64,000 nt of DNA from NCBI RefSeq assembly GCF_014268785.2, contig NZ_JABWRD020000002.1:310001-374000 (forward strand), given 5' to 3'. This stretch comes from Pseudomonas shirazensis (GTDB lineage: Bacteria > Pseudomonadota > Gammaproteobacteria > Pseudomonadales > Pseudomonadaceae). Of the stretch, positions 26,644 to 36,526 are shown piece after piece. A model generated the notes under the pieces. That model saw only the letters and a list, made by a program, of their open reading frames with translations, was not told where the DNA came from and searched no databases. A program made the position numbers and the translations under genes. Position 1 is the first letter of the stretch. Each line of letters starts with the position of its first letter.

Positions 26644-26829
26644 TTACATCGCTTTAAGCCCTTTCCTACGCCCCAATGCGGCGCTTTCTCCTTGACATCC
26701 CGCTGCGCAACATGTGGCAAAAAGCCGCCATCTTCGCCGCGCAAACGGTCAACTTCGCCATCACTTACACCCAGGCGACATTATCGTACGATCGTTCCAC
26801 ATTCCGCCTGCCAGCCCTCCCCCACACTG

Positions 26830-26858
26830 TTGCATTGCCAATCTGCCGCGCATAAAGA
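26830..26858 (+). promoter_or_regulatory. Putative sigma-70 promoter of the dpp locus
   Basis: TTGCAT (26830-26835) and TAAAGA (26853-26858) are separated by exactly 17 bases, placing a transcript start near 26865, about 50 nt before the first binding-protein gene. The match is moderate. The spacer 26644-26829 upstream shows nothing else I can support. Confidence 0.5.
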
Positions 26859-26914
26859 TCGATGGGTCGGCTCACAAGGCCATCTCAGCTAAAAATGACA
26901 ACAATGAGGCCATC

Positions 26915-28540
26915 ATGCTCAAACATGCAGTCATTCCGCTTTTATTCGGCGCAGGCTTGCTCGCCGTGGCGCCGGCGGCCTTTGCCGCGAGCAACCTAGT
27001 GTTTTGTTCGGAGGGCAGCCCGGCAGGCTTCGATCCTGGTCAGTACACCACTGGCACCGATTTCGACGCTTCAGCCGAGACCATCTTCAATCGCCTCAGC
27101 CAGTTCGAGCGCGGCAGCACCAAGGTGATTCCGGGTCTGGCGACCAGTTGGGACGTCTCCGACGACGGCAAGACCTGGACCTTCCACCTGCGCGAAGGGG
27201 TCAAGTTCCACACCACGCCGTACTTCAAACCGAGCCGCGACTTCAATGCCGATGACGTGCTGTTCACCTTCCAGCGCATGCTCGACAAGAACCACCCGTT
27301 CCGTAAGGCCTACCCCAGCGAATTCCCTTATTTCACCGACATGGGCATGGACCGCAACATCGCCAGCGTCGAAAAAATCGATGAGCACAGCGTGCGCTTT
27401 ACCCTCAATGAGGTAGATGCAGCGTTCATCCAGAACATGGCGATGAGCTTTGCCTCGATCCAGTCAGCGGAATACGCCGATCAACTGCTAAAGCAGGGCA
27501 AGCCGGCCGACATCAACCAGAAGCCGATCGGCACCGGCCCGTTCGTTTTCAACAAGTATCAAAAGGACGCGCTGATCCGTTTCAAGGGCAACAAGCAGTA
27601 TTGGCAAGCCGGTGAGGTCAAGCTCGACAACCTGATCTTCGCCATCACCACCGACGCCTCGGTGCGCATGCAGAAGCTCAAGCGTAACGAGTGCCAGGTG
27701 ACGCTGTTCCCGCGACCGGCCGACATCCAGCCGCTCAAGGCCGACAAAGACCTTAAGATGCCTGACCAGGCTGGCTTCAACCTGGGCTATATCGCCTACA
27801 ACGTGATGGACCAGATCAAAGGCAGCAACCAGCCCAACCCGCTGGCCCAGCTCAAGGTTCGCCAGGCCCTGGACATGGCGGTGAACAAGCCGCAGATCAT
27901 TGAATCGGTGTACCAGGGCGCCGGCCAGCTAGCAGTCAATGCCCTACCGCCGACCCAGTGGTCTTACGACAGCAGCATCAAGGACGCCCCCTACGACCCG
28001 GAAAAAGCCAAGCAGCTGCTCAAGGAGGCCGGCATCAAGGAAGGCACCGAGATCACCTTGTGGGCCATGCCCGTGCAGCGCCCATACAACCCCAACGCCA
28101 AGCTGATGGCCGAGATGCTCCAGGCCGACTGGGCCAAGGTTGGCATCAAAGCCAAGATCGTCAGCTATGAATGGGGTGAGTACATCAAGCGCTCCAAAGG
28201 CGGCGAACAGGGCGCCATGCTGATCGGCTGGAGCGGTGACAATGGCGACCCGGACAACTGGCTGGGCACCTTGTACGGCTGCGATGCGGTCGACGGCAAC
28301 AACTTCTCCAAGTGGTGCTACAAGCCCTATGACGACCTGATCAAGCAGGCCAAGGCCACCCCTGACCAAGCCAAGCGCAGCGAGCTGTACCAACAGGCGC
28401 AGCACATCCTCAAACAGCAGGTGCCGATTACCCCGATCGCTCACTCGACGGTGTACCAGCCGATGCGCAGCACGGTGCAGGACTTCAAGATCAGCCCGTT
28501 CGGCCTCAACTCCTTCTACGGCGTCAGCGTCGCCAAATAA
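26915..28540 (+). CDS. dppA: Dipeptide ABC transporter substrate-binding protein 1
   Basis: A 541-residue SBP_bac_5 family protein. The signal peptide ends in APAAFA before ASNLVFCSEGSPAGFDP. Typical motifs are YNRL-like IFNRLSQFERGS, SRDFNADDVLFTFQRM and WSGDNGDPDNWLGTLYGCDA. It would capture di- or tripeptides in the periplasm for DppBCDF. The start at 26915 with GAGG upstream is preferred; a longer frame to 26714 lacks signal-peptide character. It is the first of three binding proteins in the locus and close in sequence to the second. Confidence 0.9.
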   Translation: MLKHAVIPLLFGAGLLAVAPAAFAASNLVFCSEGSPAGFDPGQYTTGTDFDASAETIFNRLSQFERGSTKVIPGLATSWDVSDDGKTWTFHLREGVKFHTTPYFKPSRDFNADDVLFTFQRMLDKNHPFRKAYPSEFPYFTDMGMDRNIASVEKIDEHSVRFTLNEVDAAFIQNMAMSFASIQSAEYADQLLKQGKPADINQKPIGTGPFVFNKYQKDALIRFKGNKQYWQAGEVKLDNLIFAITTDASVRMQKLKRNECQVTLFPRPADIQPLKADKDLKMPDQAGFNLGYIAYNVMDQIKGSNQPNPLAQLKVRQALDMAVNKPQIIESVYQGAGQLAVNALPPTQWSYDSSIKDAPYDPEKAKQLLKEAGIKEGTEITLWAMPVQRPYNPNAKLMAEMLQADWAKVGIKAKIVSYEWGEYIKRSKGGEQGAMLIGWSGDNGDPDNWLGTLYGCDAVDGNNFSKWCYKPYDDLIKQAKATPDQAKRSELYQQAQHILKQQVPITPIAHSTVYQPMRSTVQDFKISPFGLNSFYGVSVAK

Positions 28541-28549
28541 CCCCGCCAG

Positions 28550-28576
28550 GCCCACTGCCAGCCCTTGGCAGTGGGC
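28550..28576 (+). terminator. Intergenic hairpin after first dppA
   Basis: 11-bp perfect arms GCCCACTGCCA and TGGCAGTGGGC with a 5-base loop, 9 bp after the stop. With no T-run it may partly terminate or protect the 3' end, making the first binding protein more abundant than downstream products. Confidence 0.6.
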
Positions 28577-28681
28577 GCTGTAATCAGGCCATCGGACGGA
28601 TCCCCCACCTCCGTCGGAAAATCCCTACAGCCTTTGGGGAAATCACAACCTGTCGCCCCCTTCCCTCCCGACGTAACGTCA

Positions 28682-28705
28682 GGAACGAGCAATTGCTGCC
28701 GTTCC
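28682..28705. repeat. Interrupted palindrome upstream of second dppA
   Basis: Outer arms GGAACG (28682-28687) and CGTTCC (28700-28705) enclose the palindrome AGCAATTGCT (28688-28697). A further palindrome, GACGTAACGTC, precedes it at 28670-28680. It lies 46 bp before the next start, fitting an operator or mRNA structure. Confidence 0.5.
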
Positions 28706-28750
28706 AGCGCCCCCGCTGCGGCTGACATTGGATGAGGAGAAGGATCTGCC

Positions 28751-30343
28751 ATGCGCCATATTCCGCTGTATTCGGTTGTCTTAGGCCTGGGCCTGCTGAC
28801 CCAGGCATCGCTCAGCCATGGCAACAGCCTGGTGTTCTGTTCCGAGGGCAGCCCGGCCGGCTTTGACACCGCCCAGTACACCAGCGCCACCGACAATGAC
28901 GCCGCCGAACCGATCTACAACCGCCTGGTCGAGTTCGAGCGCGGCGGCACCGCAGTGCAACCAGCGCTGGCCGAAAGCTGGCAGGTCAGCGACGACGGCC
29001 TGCATTACTCCTTCAAGTTGCGTGCGGGGGTGAAATTCCACAGCAGCTCAACCTTCAAGCCAAGCCGCGACTTCAACGCCGATGACGTGCTGTTCACCTT
29101 CCAGCGCATGCTCGACCGTCAGCACCGCTTCCGCCTGGCGTACCCCAGCGAGTTTCCCTACTTCGTCAGCATGGGCCTGGACAAGAACATCGCCAGGATC
29201 GAAAGCAACGATCCGCTGAGCGTCAGCTTCACCCTGAATAGCGTCGATGCAGCGTTCATCCAGAACATCGCCATGAGCTTCGCCTCGATCCTCTCCGCCG
29301 AGTATGCCGAGCAGCTGCTCGCCACAGGCCGCCCGACCGACATCAACCGCAAGCCCATCGGCACCGGGCCGTTTGTGTTCAGCAAGTATCAGAAAGACTC
29401 GCAGATCCGCTACAAGCGCAACGCGCGATACTGGGCGCCTGAGCAAGTGCAGCTGGACAACCTGATCTTTTCGATCAACGTCGACCCGTCGGTGCGAATG
29501 CAAAAGCTGCGGCGTAACGAATGCCAGGTGACCCTGAATCCAAGGCCTGCCGACCTGCCGATGCTCAGCACTGACGACAACCTGCAGGTGTTGAGCATGC
29601 CGGGCTTCAACCTCGGCTATATCGCCTACAACACCCAGCACGCGCCGTTTGACCAGTTGCAGGTGCGCCAGGCCATGGACATGGCGGTCAACAAGCAGGC
29701 GATCCTGCAGGCGGTTTACCAGGACGCCGGGCAACTGGCCGTCAATGCCATGCCGCCGACGCAATGGTCCTACGACACCAGCATCAAGGACGCACTCTAC
29801 GACCCGGCCAAGGCCAAGCGCCTACTAGACGAGGCTGGGGTCAAGCCCGGCACCGAAATCACCCTCTGGGCCATGCCCGTGCAGCGCCCTTACAACCCCA
29901 ACGCCAAGTTGATGGCAGAGATGCTCCAGGCCGACTGGAACAAGCTCGGCTTCAAGGTGCGCATCGTCAGCTACGAGTGGGGTGAATACGTCAAGCGGAT
30001 GAAAAGTGGCGAGCATGACGTCGCCCTGATCGGTTGGACCGGCGATAACGGCGACCCCGATAACTGGCTGGGCACGCTTTACAGCTGCGCCGCCATCGGC
30101 AGCAACAACTACTCGCGCTGGTGCGATCGCGAGTACGACCAACTGGTCCAGCAGGCCAAACAGGTCACCGACCCCGCCCAGCGCAGCGCGCTGTATCAAC
30201 AGGCCCAGCAGCGCCTCAAGCAGCAGGTACCAATTACCCCGGTAGCCCATTCGACGGTCAATCAGCCGCTCAGCACTCGGGTCCAGGGCTTCAAGGTCAG
30301 CCCATTTGGCCGCAATGACTTCACTGGCGTCAGCGTCGACTGA
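28751..30343 (+). CDS. Dipeptide ABC transporter substrate-binding protein 2
   Basis: A 530-residue SBP_bac_5 protein with a signal peptide ending near LSHG. It is a clear paralogue of the upstream protein, sharing VFCSEGSPAGFD, SRDFNADDVLFTFQRMLD, NRKPIGTGPFVFSKYQKDS and TGDNGDPDNWLGTLYSC. GAGGAGAAGG lies 8-17 bases before the ATG, a very strong ribosome site. In P. aeruginosa a set of DppA paralogues widens the peptide range of one DppBCDF core, and the same is likely here. Confidence 0.9.
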   Translation: MRHIPLYSVVLGLGLLTQASLSHGNSLVFCSEGSPAGFDTAQYTSATDNDAAEPIYNRLVEFERGGTAVQPALAESWQVSDDGLHYSFKLRAGVKFHSSSTFKPSRDFNADDVLFTFQRMLDRQHRFRLAYPSEFPYFVSMGLDKNIARIESNDPLSVSFTLNSVDAAFIQNIAMSFASILSAEYAEQLLATGRPTDINRKPIGTGPFVFSKYQKDSQIRYKRNARYWAPEQVQLDNLIFSINVDPSVRMQKLRRNECQVTLNPRPADLPMLSTDDNLQVLSMPGFNLGYIAYNTQHAPFDQLQVRQAMDMAVNKQAILQAVYQDAGQLAVNAMPPTQWSYDTSIKDALYDPAKAKRLLDEAGVKPGTEITLWAMPVQRPYNPNAKLMAEMLQADWNKLGFKVRIVSYEWGEYVKRMKSGEHDVALIGWTGDNGDPDNWLGTLYSCAAIGSNNYSRWCDREYDQLVQQAKQVTDPAQRSALYQQAQQRLKQQVPITPVAHSTVNQPLSTRVQGFKVSPFGRNDFTGVSVD

Positions 30344-30453
30344 GCCGCTGCGCCCGCCCTCTTCGCGGACACCCCGCGTCCTCCGGCAACACCGCAACCA
30401 CCCGCGCTCACAAGGCGCGGCGATAACTAAAAAAATACAATGGAGCTGTAGCC

Positions 30454-31830
30454 ATGAAACTACCCGTAACCACTGCACTGGCACTGTCGCTAGGTGCGTT
30501 CTGCACGGCCGCCCAGGCCGACACGCTCGGCGATGAGTTCTTCACCCTGAAGCTCAGGCCCAGTGCCCAAGCCGAGGCCAGCGGCTTTTTCGACGGCCAA
30601 AGCGTCACCGGCAGCACCCGCAACTGGTATGCCCGCGAACGCGCAGCACGCGCGCCGTTGTGGAAGTACAGCAAAAGCGACGGCAGCCGCCACGACACGC
30701 ATAGCCGCAGCAACTGGCTGCAGGGCAGCATCCTCAACTACAGCTCAGGCTTCACCCAAGGCACTGTCGGCTTCGCCGCAGAAGTGGCGGCCTACAACGC
30801 TGTAGCCCTGGAGCGCGACCGCCGCTCGGTGGCCGGCCCCAACAACCGTACCCTGACCCACAGCAATGGCGACCCGCTCGACCAGTGGAGCAAAGCCGGC
30901 CTGGCCAATATCAAGGCGCGCATTTCCAACACCACCCTGACCGCGGGCCGCCAGTCGCTCGACACACCGATGCTGGCCAGCATCGGCAACCGTGCTCTGC
31001 CCTCGAGTTTTCAAGGCGTCAGCCTGCACAGCGCCGAATTCGACAAGCTCTCGTTCGACTTCGCCAGCTTCGACCGAGTCTCACCACGTACCGAACAAAG
31101 CTTGAGCAAGTTCCGCAGCGAGTATGGCGCTGCTGGCCTGGAAACCGACCGCGCCAGAACCGTCGGCCTCAACTATCAGCCGCTGCCCAACCTGAGCGCC
31201 AGCCTGTACGCGGCCAAGGTGGATGACTTCTGGAACCAGTACTACTTCGGCGCCAACCATGTGCTGGGAGACAGCGCAAGCCTGAGCCTGACCAGCGCCC
31301 TGCACTACTACAAAACAGAGGACGAAGGCCGCAAGAAGCTCGGTAAAATCGATAACGACACCTACAGCCTGTCGCTGGGCCTGACTCATCAGGCGCACAG
31401 CCTGACGGCGTCCTGGCAGCAGGTCATGGGCAACGAGTATTTCGACTACCTGCATGAAACCAACGGCATCTACCTGGCCAACTCATTACTTTCGGACTTC
31501 AACGGCCCCAACGAGAAATCGCTGCAGCTGGCCTATGTCCTGAACATGGCTTATTACGGCGTGCCCGGACTCAAGTTCAACCTGTACAACGCCCGCGGCT
31601 GGGGCATCGACGGCACCCACTACCGCGGTACGGCCTATGACGTGCGCGGTCTGGACGGCGAGACCCACTACGAGTGGGGTGTCGGCAGCAGCTATGTGCT
31701 GCAGAGCGGCCCATTGAAAGACACCAGCATCCGCGCTACCTATACCACCCACCGGGCCAGCAAGGCGCAGTCCGACGGCAGCCTGGATGAACTGCGCATC
31801 GTCACCACCATCCCTTTCAACATCCTTTGA
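30454..31830 (+). CDS. opdP: OprD-family porin, OpdP-like (dipeptide uptake)
   Basis: A 458-residue outer-membrane porin. The signal peptide ends FCTAAQA before DTLGDEFF. OprD-family features follow: ARERAARAPLWKYSK, FAAEVAAYNAVALERD, NTTLTAGRQSLDTPMLASIGNRALPSSFQG, and the C-terminal beta strand ending with an aromatic-poor IVTTIPFNIL. Its place between dipeptide-binding genes matches opdP, which admits Gly-Glu-type dipeptides in P. aeruginosa. Specificity is inferred from synteny. Confidence 0.88.
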   Translation: MKLPVTTALALSLGAFCTAAQADTLGDEFFTLKLRPSAQAEASGFFDGQSVTGSTRNWYARERAARAPLWKYSKSDGSRHDTHSRSNWLQGSILNYSSGFTQGTVGFAAEVAAYNAVALERDRRSVAGPNNRTLTHSNGDPLDQWSKAGLANIKARISNTTLTAGRQSLDTPMLASIGNRALPSSFQGVSLHSAEFDKLSFDFASFDRVSPRTEQSLSKFRSEYGAAGLETDRARTVGLNYQPLPNLSASLYAAKVDDFWNQYYFGANHVLGDSASLSLTSALHYYKTEDEGRKKLGKIDNDTYSLSLGLTHQAHSLTASWQQVMGNEYFDYLHETNGIYLANSLLSDFNGPNEKSLQLAYVLNMAYYGVPGLKFNLYNARGWGIDGTHYRGTAYDVRGLDGETHYEWGVGSSYVLQSGPLKDTSIRATYTTHRASKAQSDGSLDELRIVTTIPFNIL

Positions 31831-31835
31831 CCGTT

Positions 31836-31869
31836 GCCGCCGCGGCTCGCTGAGGCCGGCCGTGGCGGC
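31836..31869 (+). terminator. GC-rich hairpin after opdP
   Basis: GCCGCCGCGGC (31836-31846) and GCCGTGGCGGC (31859-31869) pair fully with one G-U. There is no T-run. It sits between opdP and the third binding protein and probably lowers read-through or stabilises the upstream mRNA. Confidence 0.5.
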
Positions 31870-31900
31870 TACGCTGGATCATTCATAGCAGGGAGGTTGC

Positions 31901-33499
31901 ATGACATCTCTATCCCTACGCGCTGCCCTGGCAGCCCTGTTGACCCTCGCCGCAGCGGCAAACGTGGCGGCCAAGCCGCTGGTGGTGTGCACCGAGGCCA
32001 GCCCGGAAGGCTTCGACATCGTCCAGTACACCACCGCAGTGACTGCCGACGCTTCGGCCGAGACCGTGTTCAACCGCCTGGTCGATTTCAAACCCGGCAC
32101 CACCGATATCCAGCCAGCGCTGGCCGAGCGTTGGGAGATCAGTGCCGACGCCCTGACCTACACCTTCCACTTGCGCCCAGGAGTCAAATTCCACAGCACC
32201 GATTACTTCACGCCGACCCGCGACTTCAACGCCGATGACGTGCTCTGGAGTTTTCGCCGCCAACTCGATCCGAACCATCCCTGGCACAACAAGACCAGTG
32301 TCGGTTATCCGTACTTCGAAAGCATGGCGTTCAGCAAACTGATCAAGTCGGTCGAGAAGACCGATCAGCTCACCGTGGTCTTTACCCTCAATCGGCCGGA
32401 AGCGCCGTTCCTGCGTGACATGGCCATGGCCTTCACCTCGATCTACTCCGCCGAATATGGCGATCAACTGCTCAAGGCCGGCACCCCCAACCTGCTCAAC
32501 AGCAGGCCGATCGGCACCGGGCCGTTCATCTTCCAGCGTTATCGCAAGGATGCTCAGGTGCGCTACAAGGCTAACCCGGAGTATTTTCGTGGCAAGCCGC
32601 CGGCCGACCCGCTGATCTTCGTGATCGCCACTGATAACAATGTGCGGATACAGAAACTGCGCGCCAACGAATGCCAGGTCGCGCTGTATCCCAAGCCTGA
32701 TGATGTGCCTTTGATCAAGCAGGACAAACGCCTGAAGGTGGCAGAGCTGGAAGCGCTGGTCACCGGCTACATTGCCATGAATACCCAGCGCAAATACCTC
32801 AGCGATGTGCGCGTGCGCCGCGCGATAAATCTGGCCTTCGACCGCCAGGCGCATGTTGACCAGCTGTTCGGCAAAGGCAACGCGCTTATGGCGGTCAACC
32901 CTTATCCGCCAAGCATGCCCGGCTTCAATACCGACAACCACAACCCACCCCGCGATCTGGACAAGGCCCGCGCGTTGCTGGCAGAGGCAGGTGTGCCGCC
33001 CGGCACCGTGCTCACCCTGTTCACGCGCAACGGCGGCGGCCCGACCAACCCCAACCCGCGCTTGTCTGCCGAGATGCTCCAGGCCGACCTCGCCCAGATC
33101 GGCATCAAGCTGGAGATCCGTGTGATGGAGTGGGCCGAGATGCTGCGCCGGGCGAAAAACGGCGAGGCCGATCTGGTCTCTGCAGGCTGGGGTGGCGACA
33201 ACGGCGACCCGGACAACTTCCTCACTCCGCTGCTCAGTTGCGATGCGGCCAAAAGCGGCGAGAACTATGCCCGCTGGTGCAACTCTGAGTTTCAGGCACT
33301 GATCAGCCAGGCGCGCACCGTGATCGACGAAGATCAACGGGCAAACCTCTATTTCAAGGCCTTGGCGGTGTACGATGACGACCAACCCTGGATCAGCATG
33401 GCCCATCCGAAAATGTTCACGGCCATGCGTGCGAATGTGGAGGGTTACCAGCTCAACCCTCTGACCAACAATAACTTCGCCACAACCCGGGTGGAGTAG
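31901..33499 (+). CDS. Dipeptide/peptide ABC substrate-binding protein 3 (divergent)
   Basis: A 532-residue SBP_bac_5 protein with a signal peptide ending NVAA before KPLVVCTEASPEGFDIVQY. It keeps the family motifs (TRDFNADDVLWSFRRQ, NSRPIGTGPFIFQRY, GGDNGDPDNFLTPLLSC) but is clearly more diverged than the first two, including in the ligand-contact region TLFTRNGGGPTNPNP where the others have a WAMPVQRPYNPN segment. This suggests a different peptide preference. It lies 101 bp before dppB and is probably the binding protein most tightly tied to the core operon. Confidence 0.9.
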   Translation: MTSLSLRAALAALLTLAAAANVAAKPLVVCTEASPEGFDIVQYTTAVTADASAETVFNRLVDFKPGTTDIQPALAERWEISADALTYTFHLRPGVKFHSTDYFTPTRDFNADDVLWSFRRQLDPNHPWHNKTSVGYPYFESMAFSKLIKSVEKTDQLTVVFTLNRPEAPFLRDMAMAFTSIYSAEYGDQLLKAGTPNLLNSRPIGTGPFIFQRYRKDAQVRYKANPEYFRGKPPADPLIFVIATDNNVRIQKLRANECQVALYPKPDDVPLIKQDKRLKVAELEALVTGYIAMNTQRKYLSDVRVRRAINLAFDRQAHVDQLFGKGNALMAVNPYPPSMPGFNTDNHNPPRDLDKARALLAEAGVPPGTVLTLFTRNGGGPTNPNPRLSAEMLQADLAQIGIKLEIRVMEWAEMLRRAKNGEADLVSAGWGGDNGDPDNFLTPLLSCDAAKSGENYARWCNSEFQALISQARTVIDEDQRANLYFKALAVYDDDQPWISMAHPKMFTAMRANVEGYQLNPLTNNNFATTRVE

Positions 33500-33600
33500 C
33501 ACGACAACAATGACCGCTGGCAGCCTGCACGGGAGCCGGCGGCGCAATCCGGACCAGCCGCCCCGATGACGGGCTGGCCGGCTGATGAGGTACACCAAGC

Positions 33601-34611
33601 ATGTTGAGTTTTATTGCCCGACGTCTGGGCCTGCTGATTCCGACGTTCTTCGGTATCACCCTGCTGACCTTTGCCCTGATTCGGCTGATCCCCGGCGACC
33701 CGGTCGAAGTGATGATGGGCGAACGCCGGGTCGACCCTGAAATGCACGCCCAGGCCATGGAGCGCCTGGGCCTGAACAAGCCGCTGCCGGTGCAGTACCT
33801 GGACTACATCGGCCAGCTCGCCCAGGGCGACCTGGGTGAATCGCTGCGTTCTCGCGAAAGCGTCTGGAGCGAGTTCACCACGCTGTTCCCGGCGACCCTC
33901 GAACTGGCCCTGGCGGCGCTGTTCTTCGCCGGCGTCGTCGGTTTGCTCGCCGGGGTGATCGCCGCCCTCAAGCGCGGTTCGCTGTTCGATCACGGGGTGA
34001 TGGGGCTTTCTCTGGCCGGCTACTCGATGCCGATCTTCTGGTGGGGCCTGATCCTGATCATGTTGTTCTCGGTGAGCCTTGGCTGGACGCCGGTATCCGG
34101 GCGCATCGACCCCTTGCTGGATATTGAGCCGCGGACCGGCTTCATGCTCATAGATAGCCTGCTCAGTGACGAAGAAGGCGCGTTCAAGGATGCGCTCATG
34201 CACCTGATCCTGCCGGCCATCGTGCTTGGCACCATTCCACTGGCGGTAATCGCCCGCATGACCCGCTCGTCGATGCTCGAAGTGCTGCGCGAGGACTACA
34301 TCCGTACCGCCCGCGCCAAGGGCCTGTCGCCAGCGCGGGTGGTGTTCGTGCATGGCCTGCGCAATGCGCTGATCCCAGTGCTGACGGTGTTCGGCCTGCA
34401 GGTCGGCGCGTTGCTGGCAGGCGCGGTCCTGACCGAAACCATCTTTTCCTGGCCGGGCATCGGCAAATGGCTGATCGAAGCCATCGGCGCCCGTGACTAT
34501 CCCGTGGTCCAGAACGGCATCCTGCTGATCGCCTGCCTGGTCATTCTGGTCAATTTCGTCGTGGACATTCTCTACGGCCTGGCCAATCCACGTATCCGTC
34601 ACCAGCGCTGA
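33601..34611 (+). CDS. dppB: Dipeptide ABC transporter permease DppB
   Basis: A 336-residue inner-membrane permease of the oligopeptide family with about six transmembrane helices. It begins MLSFIARRLGLLIPTFFGITLLTF and contains RLIPGDPVE. The EAA loop that docks the ATPases reads REDYIRTARAKGLSPARVVFVHGLRNALIPV. It pairs with DppC to form the pore. GAGG is 10 bases before ATG. First gene of the compact dppBCDF block. Confidence 0.93.
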   Translation: MLSFIARRLGLLIPTFFGITLLTFALIRLIPGDPVEVMMGERRVDPEMHAQAMERLGLNKPLPVQYLDYIGQLAQGDLGESLRSRESVWSEFTTLFPATLELALAALFFAGVVGLLAGVIAALKRGSLFDHGVMGLSLAGYSMPIFWWGLILIMLFSVSLGWTPVSGRIDPLLDIEPRTGFMLIDSLLSDEEGAFKDALMHLILPAIVLGTIPLAVIARMTRSSMLEVLREDYIRTARAKGLSPARVVFVHGLRNALIPVLTVFGLQVGALLAGAVLTETIFSWPGIGKWLIEAIGARDYPVVQNGILLIACLVILVNFVVDILYGLANPRIRHQR

Positions 34612-34620
34612 GGCCCCGTC

Positions 34621-35547
34621 ATGAGCAGTAATACACGCAACACCGTGACCGCGCCCAGCCCGGTCGATCAAAGCCTGCTGTACCCGTCACCGTACAAGGA
34701 ATTCTGGCAAGCGTTCGCGCGCAACAAGGGCGCGGTCGCAGGCCTGGCATTCATGACCCTGGTGGTGTTTTGCGCGCTGTTCGCGCCATGGGTTGCACCG
34801 CACAGCCCGAGCGAGCAGTACCGCGACTTCCTGCTGACCCCGCCGGTGTGGCTCGAAGGCGGTACCTGGCAGTTCATCCTCGGCACCGACGAGCTTGGCC
34901 GTGACCTGCTGTCGCGGCTGATCCAGGGCGCGCGCCTGTCGCTGCTGATCGGCCTGTCGTCGGTGGTGATTTCGCTGATCCCGGGCGTGCTGTTCGGCCT
35001 TTTGGCCGGGTTCTTCCCGCGGATTCTCGGGCCGTCGATCATGCGCCTGATGGACGTGATGCTGGCCCTGCCTTCGCTGCTGCTGGCAGTGGCCATCGTC
35101 GCGATCCTCGGCCCTGGCCTGATCAATACCGTGATCGCCATCGCCATCGTTTCGCTGCCGGCCTACGTGCGCCTTACCCGCGCCGCGGTGATGGGCGAAC
35201 TCAACCGCGACTACGTCACCGCTGCCCGCCTGGCCGGCGCCAGCCTGCCGCGGCTGATGTTCGTCACCGTGCTGCCGAACTGCATGGCGCCGCTGATCGT
35301 GCAGGCGACCTTGAGCTTTTCCTCAGCCATCCTCGATGCCGCAGCACTGGGCTTTCTTGGCTTGGGTGTGCAACCGCCAACGCCTGAGTGGGGCACCATG
35401 CTGGCCTCGGCCCGCGACTACATCGAACGCGCCTGGTGGGTGGTGAGCCTGCCCGGTTTGACCATATTGCTCAGTGTGCTGGCAATCAACCTGATGGGCG
35501 ACGGACTGCGCGATGCGCTGGACCCGAAACTCAAGAACGCCGCCTGA
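34621..35547 (+). CDS. dppC: Dipeptide ABC transporter permease DppC
   Basis: A 308-residue permease. The N-terminal cytoplasmic segment [21 protein letters not shown] precedes the first membrane helix, and the extracytoplasmic [15 protein letters not shown] motif appears as [17 protein letters not shown]. The EAA loop is [25 protein letters not shown]. It starts 9 bp after dppB and ends 10 bp before dppD. Partner of DppB in the membrane pore. Confidence 0.93.
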   Translation: MSSNTRNTVTAPSPVDQSLLYPSPYKEFWQAFARNKGAVAGLAFMTLVVFCALFAPWVAPHSPSEQYRDFLLTPPVWLEGGTWQFILGTDELGRDLLSRLIQGARLSLLIGLSSVVISLIPGVLFGLLAGFFPRILGPSIMRLMDVMLALPSLLLAVAIVAILGPGLINTVIAIAIVSLPAYVRLTRAAVMGELNRDYVTAARLAGASLPRLMFVTVLPNCMAPLIVQATLSFSSAILDAAALGFLGLGVQPPTPEWGTMLASARDYIERAWWVVSLPGLTILLSVLAINLMGDGLRDALDPKLKNAA

Positions 35548-35557
35548 GGACCACGCC

Positions 35558-36526
35558 ATGTCACTATTGCAGATCAACAACCTCAATGTGCGCTTCGGCG
35601 ATGCCTCGGCAGTGCCGGTGGTGGATGGCCTGGACCTGGCGGTCGATGCCGGCGAGATCGTCGCCATCGTCGGCGAGTCCGGTTCGGGCAAGTCGGTGAC
35701 CATGATGGCCCTGATGGGCTTGATCGACGCCCCCGGCTGGATCACCGCAGACACCATGAGCTTCGCCGGCACCGACATGCTCAAGCTCAGTGGCCGGCAG
35801 CGGCGCAAGATCGTCGGCAAGGATATCGCGATGATCTTTCAGGACCCGATGACCGCGCTCAATCCCAGCTACACGGTCGGCTTCCAGATCGAAGAAGTAC
35901 TGCGCCAGCACCTTGGACTGAAAGGCAAAGCGGCCCGACAACGGGCCCTGGAGCTGCTTGAAAAAGTCGAGATTCCGGCTGCCGAAAGCCGCTTGCAGGC
36001 CTACCCACACCAACTTTCCGGCGGCATGAGCCAACGTGTGGCGATCGCCATGGCCATCGCCGGTGAGCCCAAGCTGCTGATTGCCGACGAGCCGACCACG
36101 GCGCTGGATGTGACCATTCAGGCGCAGATCATGGAGCTGCTGGTCAACCTGCAGCAGGAGCGCAACATGGCGCTGATCCTGATCACCCATGACCTCGCCG
36201 TGGTGGCCGAAACCGCCAAGCGGGTCTGCGTGATGTATGCCGGCCAGGCCGTTGAAGTTGGTCAGGTGCCCGAACTGTTCGACGTGCCCGCGCATCCCTA
36301 CAGCGAAGCCTTGCTGGCGGCTATCCCCGAGCACAGCATCGGTGCCGAACGCTTGGCCACCCTGCCCGGCATCGTCCCCGGCCGCTATGACCGGCCGCAG
36401 GGCTGCCTGTTGTCGCCGCGCTGCCCGTATGTGCGCGACAACTGCCGCACGCAGCGACCAGCGCTCGAGCCCAAGAGCCAGAGCCTGGCACGCTGCTTCT
36501 ATCCATTGAACCAGGAGGTGGCGTGA
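35558..36526 (+). CDS. dppD: Dipeptide ABC transporter ATPase DppD
   Basis: A 322-residue ABC ATPase. Walker A is GESGSGKSV, the signature [14 protein letters not shown], and Walker [13 protein letters not shown]. The C-terminal oligopeptide-family extension contains [14 protein letters not shown], a Cys cluster that in relatives binds an iron-sulphur centre. It hydrolyses ATP on the cytoplasmic face with DppF. The start at 35558 is preferred to an upstream frame through dppC. Its stop overlaps the dppF start. Confidence 0.93.
   Translation: MSLLQINNLNVRFGDASAVPVVDGLDLAVDAGEIVAIVGESGSGKSVTMMALMGLIDAPGWITADTMSFAGTDMLKLSGRQRRKIVGKDIAMIFQDPMTALNPSYTVGFQIEEVLRQHLGLKGKAARQRALELLEKVEIPAAESRLQAYPHQLSGGMSQRVAIAMAIAGEPKLLIADEPTTALDVTIQAQIMELLVNLQQERNMALILITHDLAVVAETAKRVCVMYAGQAVEVGQVPELFDVPAHPYSEALLAAIPEHSIGAERLATLPGIVPGRYDRPQGCLLSPRCPYVRDNCRTQRPALEPKSQSLARCFYPLNQEVA

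Noticed and set aside
31916..33598. A 560-codon minus-strand frame opposite the third binding protein
   Set aside because: Long only because of GC bias; the plus strand is a clear SBP_bac_5 protein.
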